A DNA stretch of 64,000 bases. Origin: Cordia subcordata (Eukaryota; Streptophyta; Magnoliopsida; Boraginales; Cordiaceae). Location of the stretch: NCBI GenBank assembly GCA_028554755.1, contig JAPTOF010000017.1:9176001-9240000 (forward strand), in the 5' to 3' direction. The stretch's first letter is position 1; each line of letters starts with the position of its first letter. The translations under genes were made by a program, and so were the position numbers. The notes below the pieces were generated by a model that saw only the letters and a list, made by a program, of their open reading frames with translations, had not been told where the DNA came from and made no database searches. Positions 12,250 through 25,319 of this stretch are shown piece after piece.

Positions 12250-13990
12250 TTGAGAATTCAACTCTCAAAATATAAGGCCAAATAATATCTTCTTTTATTC
12301 AACAATATTTTATTTGGCTACACTTTTACAAAAATTTTACAATTCAATAGTTAAAATCTCAGGTTCGTTAAACAATGCCTTACTTTGCTATAATTTAAAA
12401 AGGACTTGTGAAAGATAACAAAAAAGACATTGTTTCAAATGATATTTTATACAAAACTATAATTCAGAAAGGACTTGTGAAAGTCAACAAGAAAGACATG
12501 GATACAAATGATATCCTATACAAATTGCATAAACTTTTAGTAAGAATGGACCACACAAACAATTTTTATAAATTTGCGGAGTAAACACAACGCTCCAATG
12601 ATTTTCCAAACAACTTTATCAAGACCATTAACATGATAATGCTTTAATACATTAAGAGGGTTCAGCTACTGAAACTTGAGTCCAAAATTCTATGCTTGGA
12701 TGACTTTTCAAGAAAGAAGCACTTTTACTTACAACCATACAATTAAAATGATAATTAGCACACAAAGTATTTAAAAGAGAGAGAAGAAAGAACAGTAAAG
12801 AAGAAATGTTACAGATGCAAACTAAAACTAGCAAGTGGAGCTAAGATGCAAAAGCTCTTTCACGAAATTTAATGGCTCTTAGACATATGAATGAAATTTT
12901 AAAGACTAAATTCAATTAGACAAATTCTTATCACCATCCAAGCTCAAATTCACAGATCTCATCTGAAAAAAATTACATGAACAAAAATATCTCTAGAATA
13001 ATATATTTTACACAGATAAAACAAGATGATATTTTTTGACGGTTTCAGTCAAATTACGATAACACCTGGGTACAAAAAATTACTTTCATTAGCCTCCTGC
13101 ATTTCTTCAATTTGGTGCTCTTTTTATGCTATTTTCACATTTTTTTGTTCAATTTTGTCAAATTTGATGGCCCTGTTATTATTGTCTTTAAATTAGCTAA
13201 GAGGCTTTCATGCGTTGAATCTGGAGGAAGGGGATGAAGATGTCTAAGGGACTTCACTAACTATACAATTGGAAAGATATCTCTTTGTGGCTAACTGTGA
13301 ATTGTCGTGACAATTTCTTACAATCTAATATCATCAAATTATTTTTTGAGGTTGCTGCATATCACACTTGTAGGGAACAAAACTGCAGGGCTCATGGTCA
13401 ATCGACCTTGTGTGAGGAACAGCCGCCGGAGAATATTATCTTTGATGTGAAACAGAATGTTTTTATTCGTAAAAAATTTAGGGATAACTCGTTAAATAGA
13501 GCCATCTGTAAAGCTTGGTATATGGATAGTAATATGTTAGTCTAGCTTACTTTTGTCACCCGCTAGAAACTTTTGTATATATTGTTGATATTAATACGAT
13601 CATTTACTTAGAGAAAAAAAAAAAAGAAGAAAATACATGCCAAGAAAATAATGATCAACTATTGTAAATTTGTTTGTTTGGTTAGTAGGACCATGTTAGA
13701 ACCATCCCAAGTTTATAAACCATGACACATGTTCTTAGTTAATTAGAACAAATGCTCCAAGCCAGTCTTAAGGGTTAGATTATATTTTTAATTGAAGGAC
13801 ATTATAAGACAGAAAAAACTTTTTTCGAAATAGAATGACGGAAGTATATCGTTAATATTTTGAGTCTCATATCGTTAATTGTTTCTTTTGAATTTCTTTT
13901 ATACAATTTTGTATATTAGAATCCATTAGTTGCAACAAATAGAATGCGACTATAATCTTTGCTTTATACTGTGTCTTAATACATACGTAA
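12250..13990. repeat. Copy 1 of a large duplicated segment (partner 14760-17050)
   Basis: Long blocks match the downstream copy: GAAAGTCAACAAGAAAGACA (12480 and 14897), GATGCAAACTAAAACTAGCA (12814 and 15309), TCTTAGACATATGAATGAAA (12876 and 15371), GTAGGACCATGTTAGA (13686 and 15822) and TTTCTTTTGAATTTCTTTT (13884 and 16977). Overall identity looks like 85-90%. Copy 1 alone contains the insertion at about 13194-13625. No gene is seen in either copy, so this looks like a duplicated non-coding or dead-element segment. Confidence 0.8.
13194..13625 (+). mobile_element. Probable 3'-end fragment of a non-LTR retroelement
   Basis: This stretch is absent from the otherwise matching copy 2, so it is an insertion. 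It ends in an A-rich tail (GAGAAAAAAAAAAAAG). It contains an 86-codon open frame (13285-13545) with an AYHTCREQN segment resembling the end of the RNase H-like domain of plant LINEs, followed by ATTAATACGATCATTTACTT just before the A tail, as in many LINE 3' ends. Target duplications were not clear. The assignment rests on the A tail, the presence/absence pattern and weak protein resemblance. Confidence 0.5.
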
Positions 13991-14759
13991 AGTTAGTTAA
14001 GAATAAATAACATGTGGAAGAAGGATTGTGGAAAATTATATCGTTAAAAATGTATAGTGTTTGACAAAAAAAAAATGAATAGTGAAGATAAATGCAAAAA
14101 TTGAGTATCTAACTTTGGGAAAAGGATTTTCTTATAATAAGAAAATCAAAATTAAATTATAATTGGTTATCATAAAAATAATTTTTTTTCTGAAAAACTG
14201 AATTTCGAAAATCGGAGGTTATAAAAAGAACATTTCAAAAGAATAATAAGGCAATCCCAAATCCAAACAAGCCTAATAATCTCGCCTCCCTTAGTTTTAT
14301 GACAAGAGCAAAAGGTTGCTGGAAAATCCCTACTTAATTGGGGATTTTAAAAGGTAGTTGGAAGAATTCTTTCAGTAAATGTAGAATTAAATGCAAGAAT
14401 TACTTGGATCTCTTCAAGAGCCCGATAAATAGGAAGCATTTGGTGGAGTTGGAGCATCACAACAATAACAAACAAGTGAGCAAGCTACCACAAAGTGAGT
14501 GAGGGTTTGAGAATTCTTCTCTATAGCTTGAGTGTTCTACCTTTTCCAAGCAAAAAGACTAATAGCTGGTATTTCTATCCAAAGCGAGTGACCGATTGAG
14601 AGTTATCCTTTAGTTTGAGCTAGAGAGAAATACCATTATGATCTTACTAGTTCTATAGTGGAAGTTCTTCAATCCTATAGTTTTTTCCTTCATCTTGAAG
14701 GGCTTTTCGTATAAAATCTTTGTGTCCTTACTTATATATATTTTCTACATCTATGAATT

Positions 14760-14760
<1 letters not shown>
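13990..14760. other. Spacer between duplicated segments, possibly LTR-like
   Basis: No coding region. Around 14420-14760 the layout resembles part of a Ty1-copia LTR: GATAAATAGGAAGC (TATA-like), a purine-rich GTGAGCAAGC stretch and TTTCGTATAAAATCTTTGTG near the end. No TG...CA borders or target duplication were established, so this is only a suggestion. Confidence 0.3.
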
Positions 14761-17049
<2,289 letters not shown>

Positions 17050-17050
<1 letters not shown>

Positions 17051-17566
17051 TTATGACATTTTATGATACTTGAAATTTTTATGGCCAATTTTAGTTGATT
17101 AAAATTAATTTCTTTGAGTTAGAGAAATATTTTTTTTTTGAAAATTTATTTTAATAAACAGTTAAGATAGCGTTACAAATACATAAACAAACAATTTACA
17201 TTTTCTATTATGAGAGGGGAGTTAATATAAGAAGATCTTAATCTAAAGTTTCTTCCATTGAATTGTATCTAGATTTCAAGTTCAACTCTTACCATTGCTA
17301 CTAATATTCTGAACCTGAGTTGAATTAATTCAAAATGCATGTAAATTAGTTAAATTATCACTTGATATACAAAAAAAAAAAAAAAAAGAAGAAGAAAAGG
17401 AAAATGTTAAAAAAAAAAAAGAACAAGGAAAAAAAAAGTAAAAGAGAAAATAAAAAAAGTTGCAAACTCATTATTTTTCCTTTTTTTTTTTTTTTCATTG
17501 AAATCAAAAAGTCAACAAAACCTTTGCCGAATTGCCATTTCGAACACAAACCTGGAGGAGAAAGAG
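17050..17566. other. Promoter and 5' flank of the PPR gene
   Basis: About 500 bp of AT-rich DNA with A-rich and T-rich runs (17371-17387, 17410-17420, 17480-17495) just before the start codon. No specific element was recognised. Low-complexity ORFs on both strands here are artefacts of the homopolymers. Confidence 0.5.
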
Positions 17567-19984
17567 ATGTCATGCGCCCTCGCAAAGCAAACACTAAACT
17601 CATCTACAACTTACAAAACTTATGATCTCAATCACATTTTGCAGCTTCTTGAGGTTTGCACAGCATCGAAGTCACTTAGGCAAGCCAAAACACTTCACCA
17701 ACACATACTGAAGCACAATTACAACAATAAAACTAACAGTTCTATACTATTAGACAAGCTCACAAGCCTTTATATACAATGCAAACAACCCCATTTTGCT
17801 CATAGAGTTTTCAACACAATCCCATATGTAGAAAGGCAAAAGAAAGCTATTTTGTGGAACCAAATGATCAGCGCCTATGCTTGGGATGGACCCTTTGAGA
17901 AAGCCATTGATTTGTACAATGAAATGGTGCATATTGGTGTGAAACCGACGAAATATACATACCCTTTTGTGCTTAAGGCTTGTGCAGGCTTGAAAGATGT
18001 TGAAAATGGTGTAAAGATTCATTCTGATTTGGAAAGATTTGGGCTTGGGCGTGATGTTTATGTGTGCACTGCGTTGGTTGATTTTTATGCCAAGTGTGGG
18101 TGGTTGGAGCGAGTTTGGGAGGTGTTTGACGGAATGTCTGAGAGAGATGTTGTGGCGTGGAATGCGATGATCTCGGGGTGTTCAACGTATGGGTTGTATG
18201 AGGATGTCATTAGTTTGGTTTTGGAGATGCAGGAAAGGGGGGTGGGGCCGAATTCTTCGACTATTGTCGCAATGCTTCCAGTCATTGGCGAGGCGAGTGA
18301 GTTGAGAGTGGGGAAGGCTGTGCATTGTTATTGTATGAAAAGGGGTTTCGATAGTGATGTAGTGGCTGGAACTGGGATTTTGGATATGTATGGGAAATGT
18401 GGGTGGTTGGTTTATGCAAAGAGGATTTTTCTTGCTATGAGGTTGAAGAATGAGATTATGTGGAGTGCAATGGTTGGAGCTTGTATTACATGTGATTCTA
18501 CACGAGAGGGGTTGGAATTATTCGAGGAAATGAGGTTGAAAGATGGTGTTAGTGCTTCCCCTGTTTTGCTTGCAACTGTTATCCGTGGATGTGCTAAGAT
18601 TACCGACATAAATATGGGCAAACAAATACATTGTTATGTGGTTAAGTTGGGTTGTCTTTCGTATTTGATGGTGGGCAATACTCTACTTTCAATGTATGCA
18701 AAATGTGGGATGATAGGTGATGCAATGAACTTCTTTGAGCAAATGGGATTTAAAGATTCTGTTTCTTACAGTGCTATAATCTCTGGGTGTGTTCAGAATG
18801 GCAATGCAGAAGTGGCTTTGAAGATTTTTCAGAGAATGCATTTGTCTGGGGTTGAGCCAGAATTAGCTACGATGATGGGATTCTTGCCAGCTTGTTCACA
18901 TTTGGCTGCGGTGCAACATGGATGCTGTGGCCATGGTTATTCTCTAGTGCGTGGGTTCACACATGATCTCTCAATCTGTAATGCTCTAATTGATATGTAC
19001 TCAAAATGTGGTAAGATTGATGTAGCTAGACTTGTGTTTGATGGTATGACTAAAAGGGATGTAGTCTCTTGGAACGCAATGATTGTGGGCTATGGAGTTC
19101 ATGGGCGTGGTAGGGATGCAATATCAATGTTCCATGATATGCAGATTACAAGCCAAAAGCCAGATGAGGTGACCTTTATTGCACTCTTATCGGCTTGCAG
19201 CCATTCAGGACTAGTCAATGAAGGGAAGCATTGGTTTCTTGCTATGAGTCAAGAGTACAACATGGTTCCAAGCATGGATCACTACTTGTGCATGGTTGAT
19301 CTTTTTGCCCGTGCTGGCTATTTGGATGAAGCTCACAAATTCATCCTGGCGATGCCATTTGAACCTCATGTCCGTATATGGAATGCACTGCTTGCTGCAT
19401 GTCGAATCCATAAAAACATCGATTTTGGTGAGCAAGTATCAAATAAGATCCAGAGTATAGGACCTGAAAGTACAGGAAATTTCGTTCTCTTGTCCAATTT
19501 ATACAGCACTGCCGGGAGATGGGATGATGCTGCTCACGTTAGAATTGTGCAGAAAGATTCAGGCTTTGATAAGACTCCAGGGTGTAGTTGGGTGGAGGTG
19601 AATGGCATTGTTCACGCATTTGTTGGAGGAGATGGGTCTCACCCACAAACACCTAAAATAAACGAAAAACTAGCAGAGCTATTAGCAGAAATGAAAAGGT
19701 TAGGTTACAGTGCAGAATCTAGCTTTGTCTACCAAGATGTTGAAGAGGAGGAAAAGGAACAGATTCTCCTCTACCATAGTGAGAAGCTTGCTGTCGCATT
19801 TGCAATACTTAGTCTTAAGCCTAGCAAGCCCATTCTTGTTACTAAAAATTTGAGGGTTTGTGGTGACTGCCACACAGCTCTGAAATATATATCAATTATC
19901 ACCAAAAGAGAGATTGTTGTGAGAGACACAAATAGATTTCATCATTTTAGAGATGGGATGTGCAATTGTGGAGATTTTTGGTGA
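17567..19984 (+). CDS. Pentatricopeptide repeat protein, PLS-type with E and DYW domains
   Basis: An intronless gene of 805 residues from ATG 17567 (MSCALAK); the upstream in-frame stretch lacks an ATG. Successive P, L and S repeats run from about residue 30 to 600 (VYVCTALVDFYAKCGWLERV, RDVVAWNAMISG, LSICNALIDMYSKCGKIDVA, VSWNAMIVGYGVHG). E-type motifs follow (GCSWVEVNGIVHAFVGGDGS), then a full DYW deaminase: HSEK at 737-740, CGDCH at 765-769, HHF...GMCNCG and terminal DFW instead of DYW. The cytidine-deaminase-like H-E and C-x2-C ligands are present. Such proteins bind specific organellar RNA sites and carry out C-to-U editing in plastids or mitochondria. From memory it resembles Arabidopsis At3g16610, which I recall as lacking the DYW domain; this was not verified. 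Confidence 0.95.
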   Translation: MSCALAKQTLNSSTTYKTYDLNHILQLLEVCTASKSLRQAKTLHQHILKHNYNNKTNSSILLDKLTSLYIQCKQPHFAHRVFNTIPYVERQKKAILWNQMISAYAWDGPFEKAIDLYNEMVHIGVKPTKYTYPFVLKACAGLKDVENGVKIHSDLERFGLGRDVYVCTALVDFYAKCGWLERVWEVFDGMSERDVVAWNAMISGCSTYGLYEDVISLVLEMQERGVGPNSSTIVAMLPVIGEASELRVGKAVHCYCMKRGFDSDVVAGTGILDMYGKCGWLVYAKRIFLAMRLKNEIMWSAMVGACITCDSTREGLELFEEMRLKDGVSASPVLLATVIRGCAKITDINMGKQIHCYVVKLGCLSYLMVGNTLLSMYAKCGMIGDAMNFFEQMGFKDSVSYSAIISGCVQNGNAEVALKIFQRMHLSGVEPELATMMGFLPACSHLAAVQHGCCGHGYSLVRGFTHDLSICNALIDMYSKCGKIDVARLVFDGMTKRDVVSWNAMIVGYGVHGRGRDAISMFHDMQITSQKPDEVTFIALLSACSHSGLVNEGKHWFLAMSQEYNMVPSMDHYLCMVDLFARAGYLDEAHKFILAMPFEPHVRIWNALLAACRIHKNIDFGEQVSNKIQSIGPESTGNFVLLSNLYSTAGRWDDAAHVRIVQKDSGFDKTPGCSWVEVNGIVHAFVGGDGSHPQTPKINEKLAELLAEMKRLGYSAESSFVYQDVEEEEKEQILLYHSEKLAVAFAILSLKPSKPILVTKNLRVCGDCHTALKYISIITKREIVVRDTNRFHHFRDGMCNCGDFW

Positions 19985-20099
19985 AGAAGACTATAGGTAT
20001 TGGCCAAATCCCTTGTTACAAGGAATGGTTAATGATCTTGTATATACTCCAAAGGAAACAAGTCAAATATTGGAATTTTCTTACAAAAGGCAAAAATTA

Positions 20100-20870
20100 G
20101 CCCTTCTTGACATCTAAAGTTTACACCTCAAATATTATGGATTGGCTACTGGAGATGATTGATAAATGCAGCAGGGTTGGTTATCCTAAAGGCTAACCTG
20201 AGGAGATCTTCATGATATTCTGCTGACAAATCTAGAAGGCCTGCTCCCAATGTCCCATCCTAAGATTATTGCCCCTGCTAATGCTAATGATGGATCTGCT
20301 GCTGAGACCAATTGAGAGCGCCTCCTTGACTAACAGACTACATGTTAATGAGAATTCAGGTCGGTGTTGACCTCCTATCAATCTTTTTAAGATTATCTTC
20401 ATTGGCAAAGATCAAAAGGCAGCCATCGCCTCCATCATGCGTGATTCTTCTGGGAATATCGTTGATGGTAAAGTCTCGACGCACTTAGCTGAAGACGCCA
20501 GTCAAGCTGAAGATTATGCTCTCCTTCAATCTTGTAAATTGGTGGAAGATGGTTACCGTCATCAAATCACGATGGAGTTGGATTCCGAAGTCTTTACTGC
20601 ACTTTCAAAAGGTGAAACACACTTCAATTGGAGGATTAATCACATCATGGAGAAGATTAAATGGTTTAACGTGTTCCTGATTAGAGAACAGCCAACCAGA
20701 CTGCAGATTTTTTAGCTAAGTAGAATCCTTGTAAATCTTTTGCCCCTGGACTGGATGAGTAATTATCCAAGTGACCCCATATCTCTTGTGCATTGGTTAA
20801 ACTTTTGGTTCAGTTAATGAATTTTGTTGGATTTTGACCCCAAAAAAAAAAAAAGAAAAAGAAAAAGTAA
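20100..20870 (+). pseudogene. RNase H-like (RVT_3) fragment of a non-LTR retroelement, A-tailed
   Basis: From about 20370 the translation reads WxPPxNLFKI then AAIASIMRDSSGNIVDG, AEDYALLQSCKLVEDG, ITMELDSEVF and HFNWRINHIMEKIKWFNVFL. This matches the plant RNase H-like domain at the 3' end of LINE polyproteins. A frameshift near 20685 separates the ending: the next frame reads ANQTADFLAK-stop, the normal end of this domain. The sequence ends in an A-rich tail from 20841. It is therefore a 5'-truncated, frameshifted copy. It lies about 120 bp past the PPR stop and may overlap that gene's 3' UTR. Confidence 0.75.
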
Positions 20871-21141
20871 AACATGCAGCTACTGTTAACTAAACCTTAA
20901 GTACAAGCTTTTGGAACATTTAGCTCAAGAGTCAAATGTCATAGCACTAACTAATTCTTAAAACTCAAAATAGGGGAGAACATAAAATCACAAAAAAAAA
21001 AAAAAAAACCGTTTAAGCCGAATCAGGTCGACCTTAAATTGGTAGGTTTCAAAGAGGTTTGACCGGTCATGATTTTTAAAATCGAAACGAACGGTTTGGT
21101 TTTCGATTTTAGAAGCAAAAAACCGTGGCCAAACTTAACCG

Positions 21142-21198
<57 letters not shown>

Positions 21199-21807
21199 AG
21201 TTAATGAGTTACATTTGAAGTTTCTTACTTTTGACGCATACTCATATATTATTACTTTTTTTGGCTCTATTTTTTTCTCTTACAGTCTTTTCTTTAAACT
21301 TAATCTTTTAAGTTTGTGTATCAAATAAATAATAAATAAAGAAAATAAGAAAGAGCTCTTGAAAGATATTGGAGGATTGAACTATTAGGTTTGTAATTGT
21401 TTGTTGGGATTTAGGAAATTAGCGCCAAATTAATATGATTATACTGCATAACTAAGTATGCGATGGACAAATTTTAAAACCACACAAATTGCCCAAAACC
21501 GTTTTAATCGAAACCGTCGATCTCTCTATTATTCTGGAGGGTTTCAATTTTATAAATCTATAAACCGCCATGTTCTGTTCAGTTAAAAAATTAGTAATAA
21601 AATCGCCCAAACTGTCTGTGTACACCCCTAACTCAAGTTATTAGTTATATTCGCTAAGTTGTACAGTATCTGCAGATCCATAGATATCAGATTGCTGGGT
21701 CAGTAGTGTAATGCCATGCAAAAGAAAACAGAAGTGAAACAGAAGGCATCCATGCACAATAATATGAAGCCAAAAAAAAAAAAGCTAAAACCAAATGAAC
21801 AAAAAGT
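20871..21807. other. Intergenic with AT microsatellite
   Basis: No gene found. An (AT)n run lies at about 21145-21186. Flanking sequence (GGTTTGACCGGTCATGATTT and later AACCGTTTTAATCGAAACCG) looks like a small AT-rich repeat with related ends, but I did not establish its borders. Confidence 0.45.
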
Positions 21808-21879
21808 TTCCGTTGCCGGGAATCGAACCCGGGTCTCCTGGGTGAAAGCCAGATATCCTAACCGCTGGACGACAATCGA
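21808..21879 (-). tRNA. tRNA-Glu (TTC anticodon)
   Basis: Read on the minus strand, the gene has a D arm (AGCGGTTAGG), an anticodon stem-loop CTGGC-TTTCACC-CAG with anticodon TTC, and a T arm CCGGGTTCGATTCCCGG. Box A and box B promoter elements are intact. The 3' acceptor strand is CAACGGA and a T5 pol III terminator follows within 10 bases. The 5' acceptor strand TCGATTG mispairs with it at two positions (G3-G70, A4-C69), so the gene may be poorly functional or a tRNA pseudogene. It lies about 0.9 kb from the tRNA-Val gene on the same strand. Confidence 0.9.
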
Positions 21880-22339
21880 TTGTTGCTCGTATGAGCATTT
21901 CAAATTTTCATATTCAATTTTTCTGTTTTGTGAGTTTATCTTCTTACTTTCAAATGTAAAGGATTTTTTTAATGAGAACAGTTTGAGCTTCACACCTGTA
22001 TTGAGTGTGTTTTTGCTTATCAATCAGCCTTTAACTTTTAGCAAAATGAAACTATCCGCTAATTTTTTAATTAGAGTAAAAAATTGTCACAATTGTCATT
22101 TTATATTTGTCACATGTCTCTTTTTTTTCCTATCATAAGCAAAGGAATACTATGAAATTAAATTAACCAAAACCATTTGTGCCGTACATACAGTTTAAAA
22201 CATTAAATAAACCCAAAGGAGGAGCAGAAATCTAATCCTAAAAAAGAGACTTGAATGCACGTTTCTTGTCAACCAATCAACAACCACATTAGTACTTCTA
22301 AGTACGTGACTAAAATATCAAAAACTAACTTCTAGAAGA

Positions 22340-22745
22340 CAAACCCTCGCAAGGTCCTCAACTGACCAACATAACGTCATCTCGAAGCTTGAGGTTCTCT
22401 AATTCAATAATATTATTAAACCTAATACCGAGATCATTTTGCCAGGACACAAGCACTAAACAAAGCCAACGCCTCAACCTGAATCGCCAACCAATTTATA
22501 ACCTTTTGAGCACTACCATCCAAAACACAACCAAAAGAGAGACGACACACTGCAACTATTTTAGTTTGACCATCAGCACCCAATAAGGAAGCATCACAGT
22601 TGATCTTATGGTGGTGAGACATGATCAGGCCCATGGACACTATGCTCACGCACACAGCCAAACAACTAACTAATGATCCATTAACTTCAGCAATGATTCT
22701 CTGAGGACTGGGAGTTTCATTTGCAAAAACATTACGATACCGAGC
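22340..22745 (-). pseudogene. RNase H-like fragment of a non-LTR retroelement, frameshifted
   Basis: On the minus strand the frame reads KARYRNVFANETPSPQRIIA, then HHHKINCDASLLG, CRLSFGCVLDG and VEALALFSACVLA. This is the junction from the zinc-binding reverse-transcriptase region into the plant RNase H-like domain. A stop or frameshift near 22436 is followed in another frame by WQNDLGIRFNNIIELENL, the next part of the same domain. An in-frame TGA also lies upstream at about 22743. It is a broken retroelement fragment, about 50 bp from the 3' end of the tRNA-Val gene. Confidence 0.7.
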
Positions 22746-22796
22746 CTTTCAGACACACCAACATGTAATAATGAAAATTAAAACTGGAAAAAAGCT

Positions 22797-22869
22797 TGAT
22801 GCTGCCCAGGATCGAACTGGGGACCTTTAGTGTGTAAGACTAACGTGATAACCACTACACCACAGCATC
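22797..22869 (-). tRNA. tRNA-Val (TAC anticodon)
   Basis: On the minus strand: acceptor GATGCTG/CAGCATC pairs perfectly, box A is TGGTGTAGTGG, the anticodon stem-loop is TTAGT-CTTACAC-ACTAA with anticodon TAC, and the T arm is CCCAGTTCGATCCTGGG (box B). A T6 run lies a few bases after the 3' end and would end pol III transcription. All stems pair, so it is likely functional. Confidence 0.94.
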
Positions 22870-24026
22870 TCTTATTAATCACGCCAATTCTTAAATCTTG
22901 TTGTTAATTGTTAACAAGGCACAATTTTTGCGCTTCCAGGGCACAGGTCCTGGTGGCAATTAATGGGGATACAATTTGTGCATTTATAGTGAATCATTGT
23001 GCAACTGTTCATGATGCTGGGGGTAAGAAGCAAAGAGGTTACATAATTATTTGTTAGATGTGTGGTCAAACCTCAAATGGAGTTATCTCGAGATCGAACT
23101 AGTTAACTAATTAACGATATATCTCTTTAAAACAAAATCATTTGTTATAAAGTTGAATATCTTTGTCCAAAAAAATTCAAATTACTGTTCAATGTAAATT
23201 CATATACGTTAAGAGAACATGACCATACCTTCAACAAAAAACAAGCAATGGATCAAATAATCTAGTCACATTATAATGAAATGTCATGAACTGTGGTCTC
23301 TTGGACTTTTTTCCAGTTCGGCTTGGACAATGACTAATGCCTTCAGACTCCAGCCAAGCTCTAAGCAACAATTGTCTATTGCCCTTCTTTCCTAGCAGCT
23401 CATAGCATTGGCTCATATCGCGAGTTTAAAACTCCAAATTTGTAAGTGAGACTAGTATTATAAATATAAGAAATAACTATTTAGTTTTTAAACTATTTGG
23501 ATCAAAATTGTCAGCTCAAGTTTTTTCTTTGTTTAATTGCTATATACTAAAAAGGAACTATATCAAAATTTTGGCAATGCATTTCATACCTTGCTAAAAA
23601 AAATCGATCCTTGTTACCAACCACATTGGCTAAAAAAGAAAAAAGAGTAAAATTCATATTGTTCCACTAAAGCCATAAGACAGAAGCAAAAGCTCCAAAA
23701 CTGAAAACAATTTACATTAACTATGCCAGAGCAGCTTTTCAATCCCAACAGAAACGAGTCCAGTGTATCGATCATAAATTCTGCTGAAGTTGTTGGAACT
23801 AATTATATCATCTTTATAAAGCAGGTCACTAAGTTACAAAACCTGCTTAACTACGTTTGTTTCTTTCTAGTTCAAACAGAGAGCATTTTGTGTACTGATT
23901 TATCACATTTTCCTTTCACCCCAGCATTAAAATCAGCTCTTAAAACTGTCTACTGTTAATGATTCATCTTAAATTCACTTCCCTTTGAGAGTAATCCATT
24001 AACCCTTTTGAGTTTTTCGGCAAAAA
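22870..24026. other. Intergenic region upstream of F-box gene 2
   Basis: No gene supported. Short ORFs near 23231-23416 and 23723-23959 match nothing I recognise. The last few hundred bases should hold the F-box gene's promoter and leader. Confidence 0.5.
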
Positions 24027-25319
24027 ATGTCAGATTATATACCTGAAGAGGTGGTGCAACAAATCCTCAGAAGACTGCCAGTTAAGTCTCTGATGCGTTT
24101 CAGGTGCGTATCAAAATCATGGAACTCCATAATCTCAAGCTCTCAGTTCATTTCAATGCATACTCAGCAAACCATTCTCTCAGAAACCTCTTCACCACCC
24201 CAGAGAATATTGATCAGACATTATTCCAGGACTCTAAAGAAGGAAGTTTATTCTGGACATTTAGACAACAAATGCCTAACAGTTGATAATGACACCAGAA
24301 TAGAATTCCCTTTTCACAATTTATCGCGATTTTATTTCAGAATGGTTGGTTCTTGCAATGGGGTAGTGTGTCTTTCAGACGATTTATTTGGATACACAAA
24401 TACAATTGTGCTATGGAACCCTTCTATTAGAAGAAAACTAGTTCTTCCAATGCCCCGTGCTGGTCTTAATCACCCGGGGCCTTATATGGTTGCACTTGGA
24501 TTTGGTTATGATATCAAGAATCTTGATTTTAAGATAGTGAGAATTGCATATGTTCAAGGAGATCATGGCTATGTAATGCCGCCTAGAGTTGAGATTTACG
24601 CGCTTAGCGCAGGGAACTGGAGAGAAATCAGCTCTGCAAATGTCCCACAGAAATGCATCCTGGAGCACTTTTACACTCAGGCATTTGTAAAGGGAAAGGC
24701 GCATTGGATCGCATATAAGAAGGGGGAGGGAAGTGATAGAAAGTTGGAGAATTCGATCATGTTGTTCGACTTGAGTGATGAGGCGTTTGCTGGGATGTTC
24801 TTGCCTGACAGTTTAGCCAACGCGTCGCCCATCAATATGTGCAGCCTGAGGGTGTGGAGAGAGGAATCTCTGGCACTCTTGCAGTACGATACGCGTGTTT
24901 GGAGCAAAGCCTGTTCCATTTGGGTGATGAAAGAGTATGGTGTAGCCGAATCTTGGATGAAACAATTTAATGTTGTTGTTGATGGAGGCCTGGGAATGGT
25001 GCTGGAGATTGTGAATACTGGAGATGTGTTGTTGACAGCTGCAAGTGGAGAGTGGCTGTCATATAACACAGTGAGGCAAATGTGTGTGAAGCTGGGAATT
25101 TTTGGCACAAAAGATTCATTTAGTGTGAATGCATATATACAGAGTCTTACTCTGCTCAACCAAGGAAAAGAAGCCAATGGAAGATTGGGAAATCAAAGTG
25201 ATTCTGATTCATCTTGTGATGAGGATGATGATGATCATCAGGGCGATGCAGTTGAAAGACATGAGCTTTGGATGCAGTCCATCATGTTTCAGTTTCTCAG
25301 TGCTTTACTTGAACACTAA
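24027..25319 (+). CDS. F-box protein with F-box-associated domain (CPR1/CPR30-like)
   Basis: A single-exon gene of 430 residues. The F-box is at the N terminus (MSDYIPEEVVQQILRRLPVK, SLMRFRCVSKSWNSII). F-box-associated blocks follow: FRMVGSCNGVVCLSDD, LWNPSIRRKLVLP, VALGFGYD, VEIYALSAGNWREI, FVKGKAHWIAY and SIWVMKEYGVAESW. A strongly acidic tail (SDSDSSCDEDDDDHQGD) lies near residue 395-410. It would be the substrate-recognition subunit of an SCF ubiquitin ligase; the substrate is unknown. It is a diverged relative of the F-box gene at 10.4-11.8 kb and lies in the opposite orientation, with the PPR gene and tRNAs between. ATG 24027 begins at the family's usual position. Confidence 0.93.
   Translation: MSDYIPEEVVQQILRRLPVKSLMRFRCVSKSWNSIISSSQFISMHTQQTILSETSSPPQRILIRHYSRTLKKEVYSGHLDNKCLTVDNDTRIEFPFHNLSRFYFRMVGSCNGVVCLSDDLFGYTNTIVLWNPSIRRKLVLPMPRAGLNHPGPYMVALGFGYDIKNLDFKIVRIAYVQGDHGYVMPPRVEIYALSAGNWREISSANVPQKCILEHFYTQAFVKGKAHWIAYKKGEGSDRKLENSIMLFDLSDEAFAGMFLPDSLANASPINMCSLRVWREESLALLQYDTRVWSKACSIWVMKEYGVAESWMKQFNVVVDGGLGMVLEIVNTGDVLLTAASGEWLSYNTVRQMCVKLGIFGTKDSFSVNAYIQSLTLLNQGKEANGRLGNQSDSDSSCDEDDDDHQGDAVERHELWMQSIMFQFLSALLEH

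Noticed and set aside
17358..17625. Lys-rich and Phe-rich ORFs just before the PPR gene
   Set aside because: Produced by A and T homopolymers; the PPR gene starts at ATG 17567.
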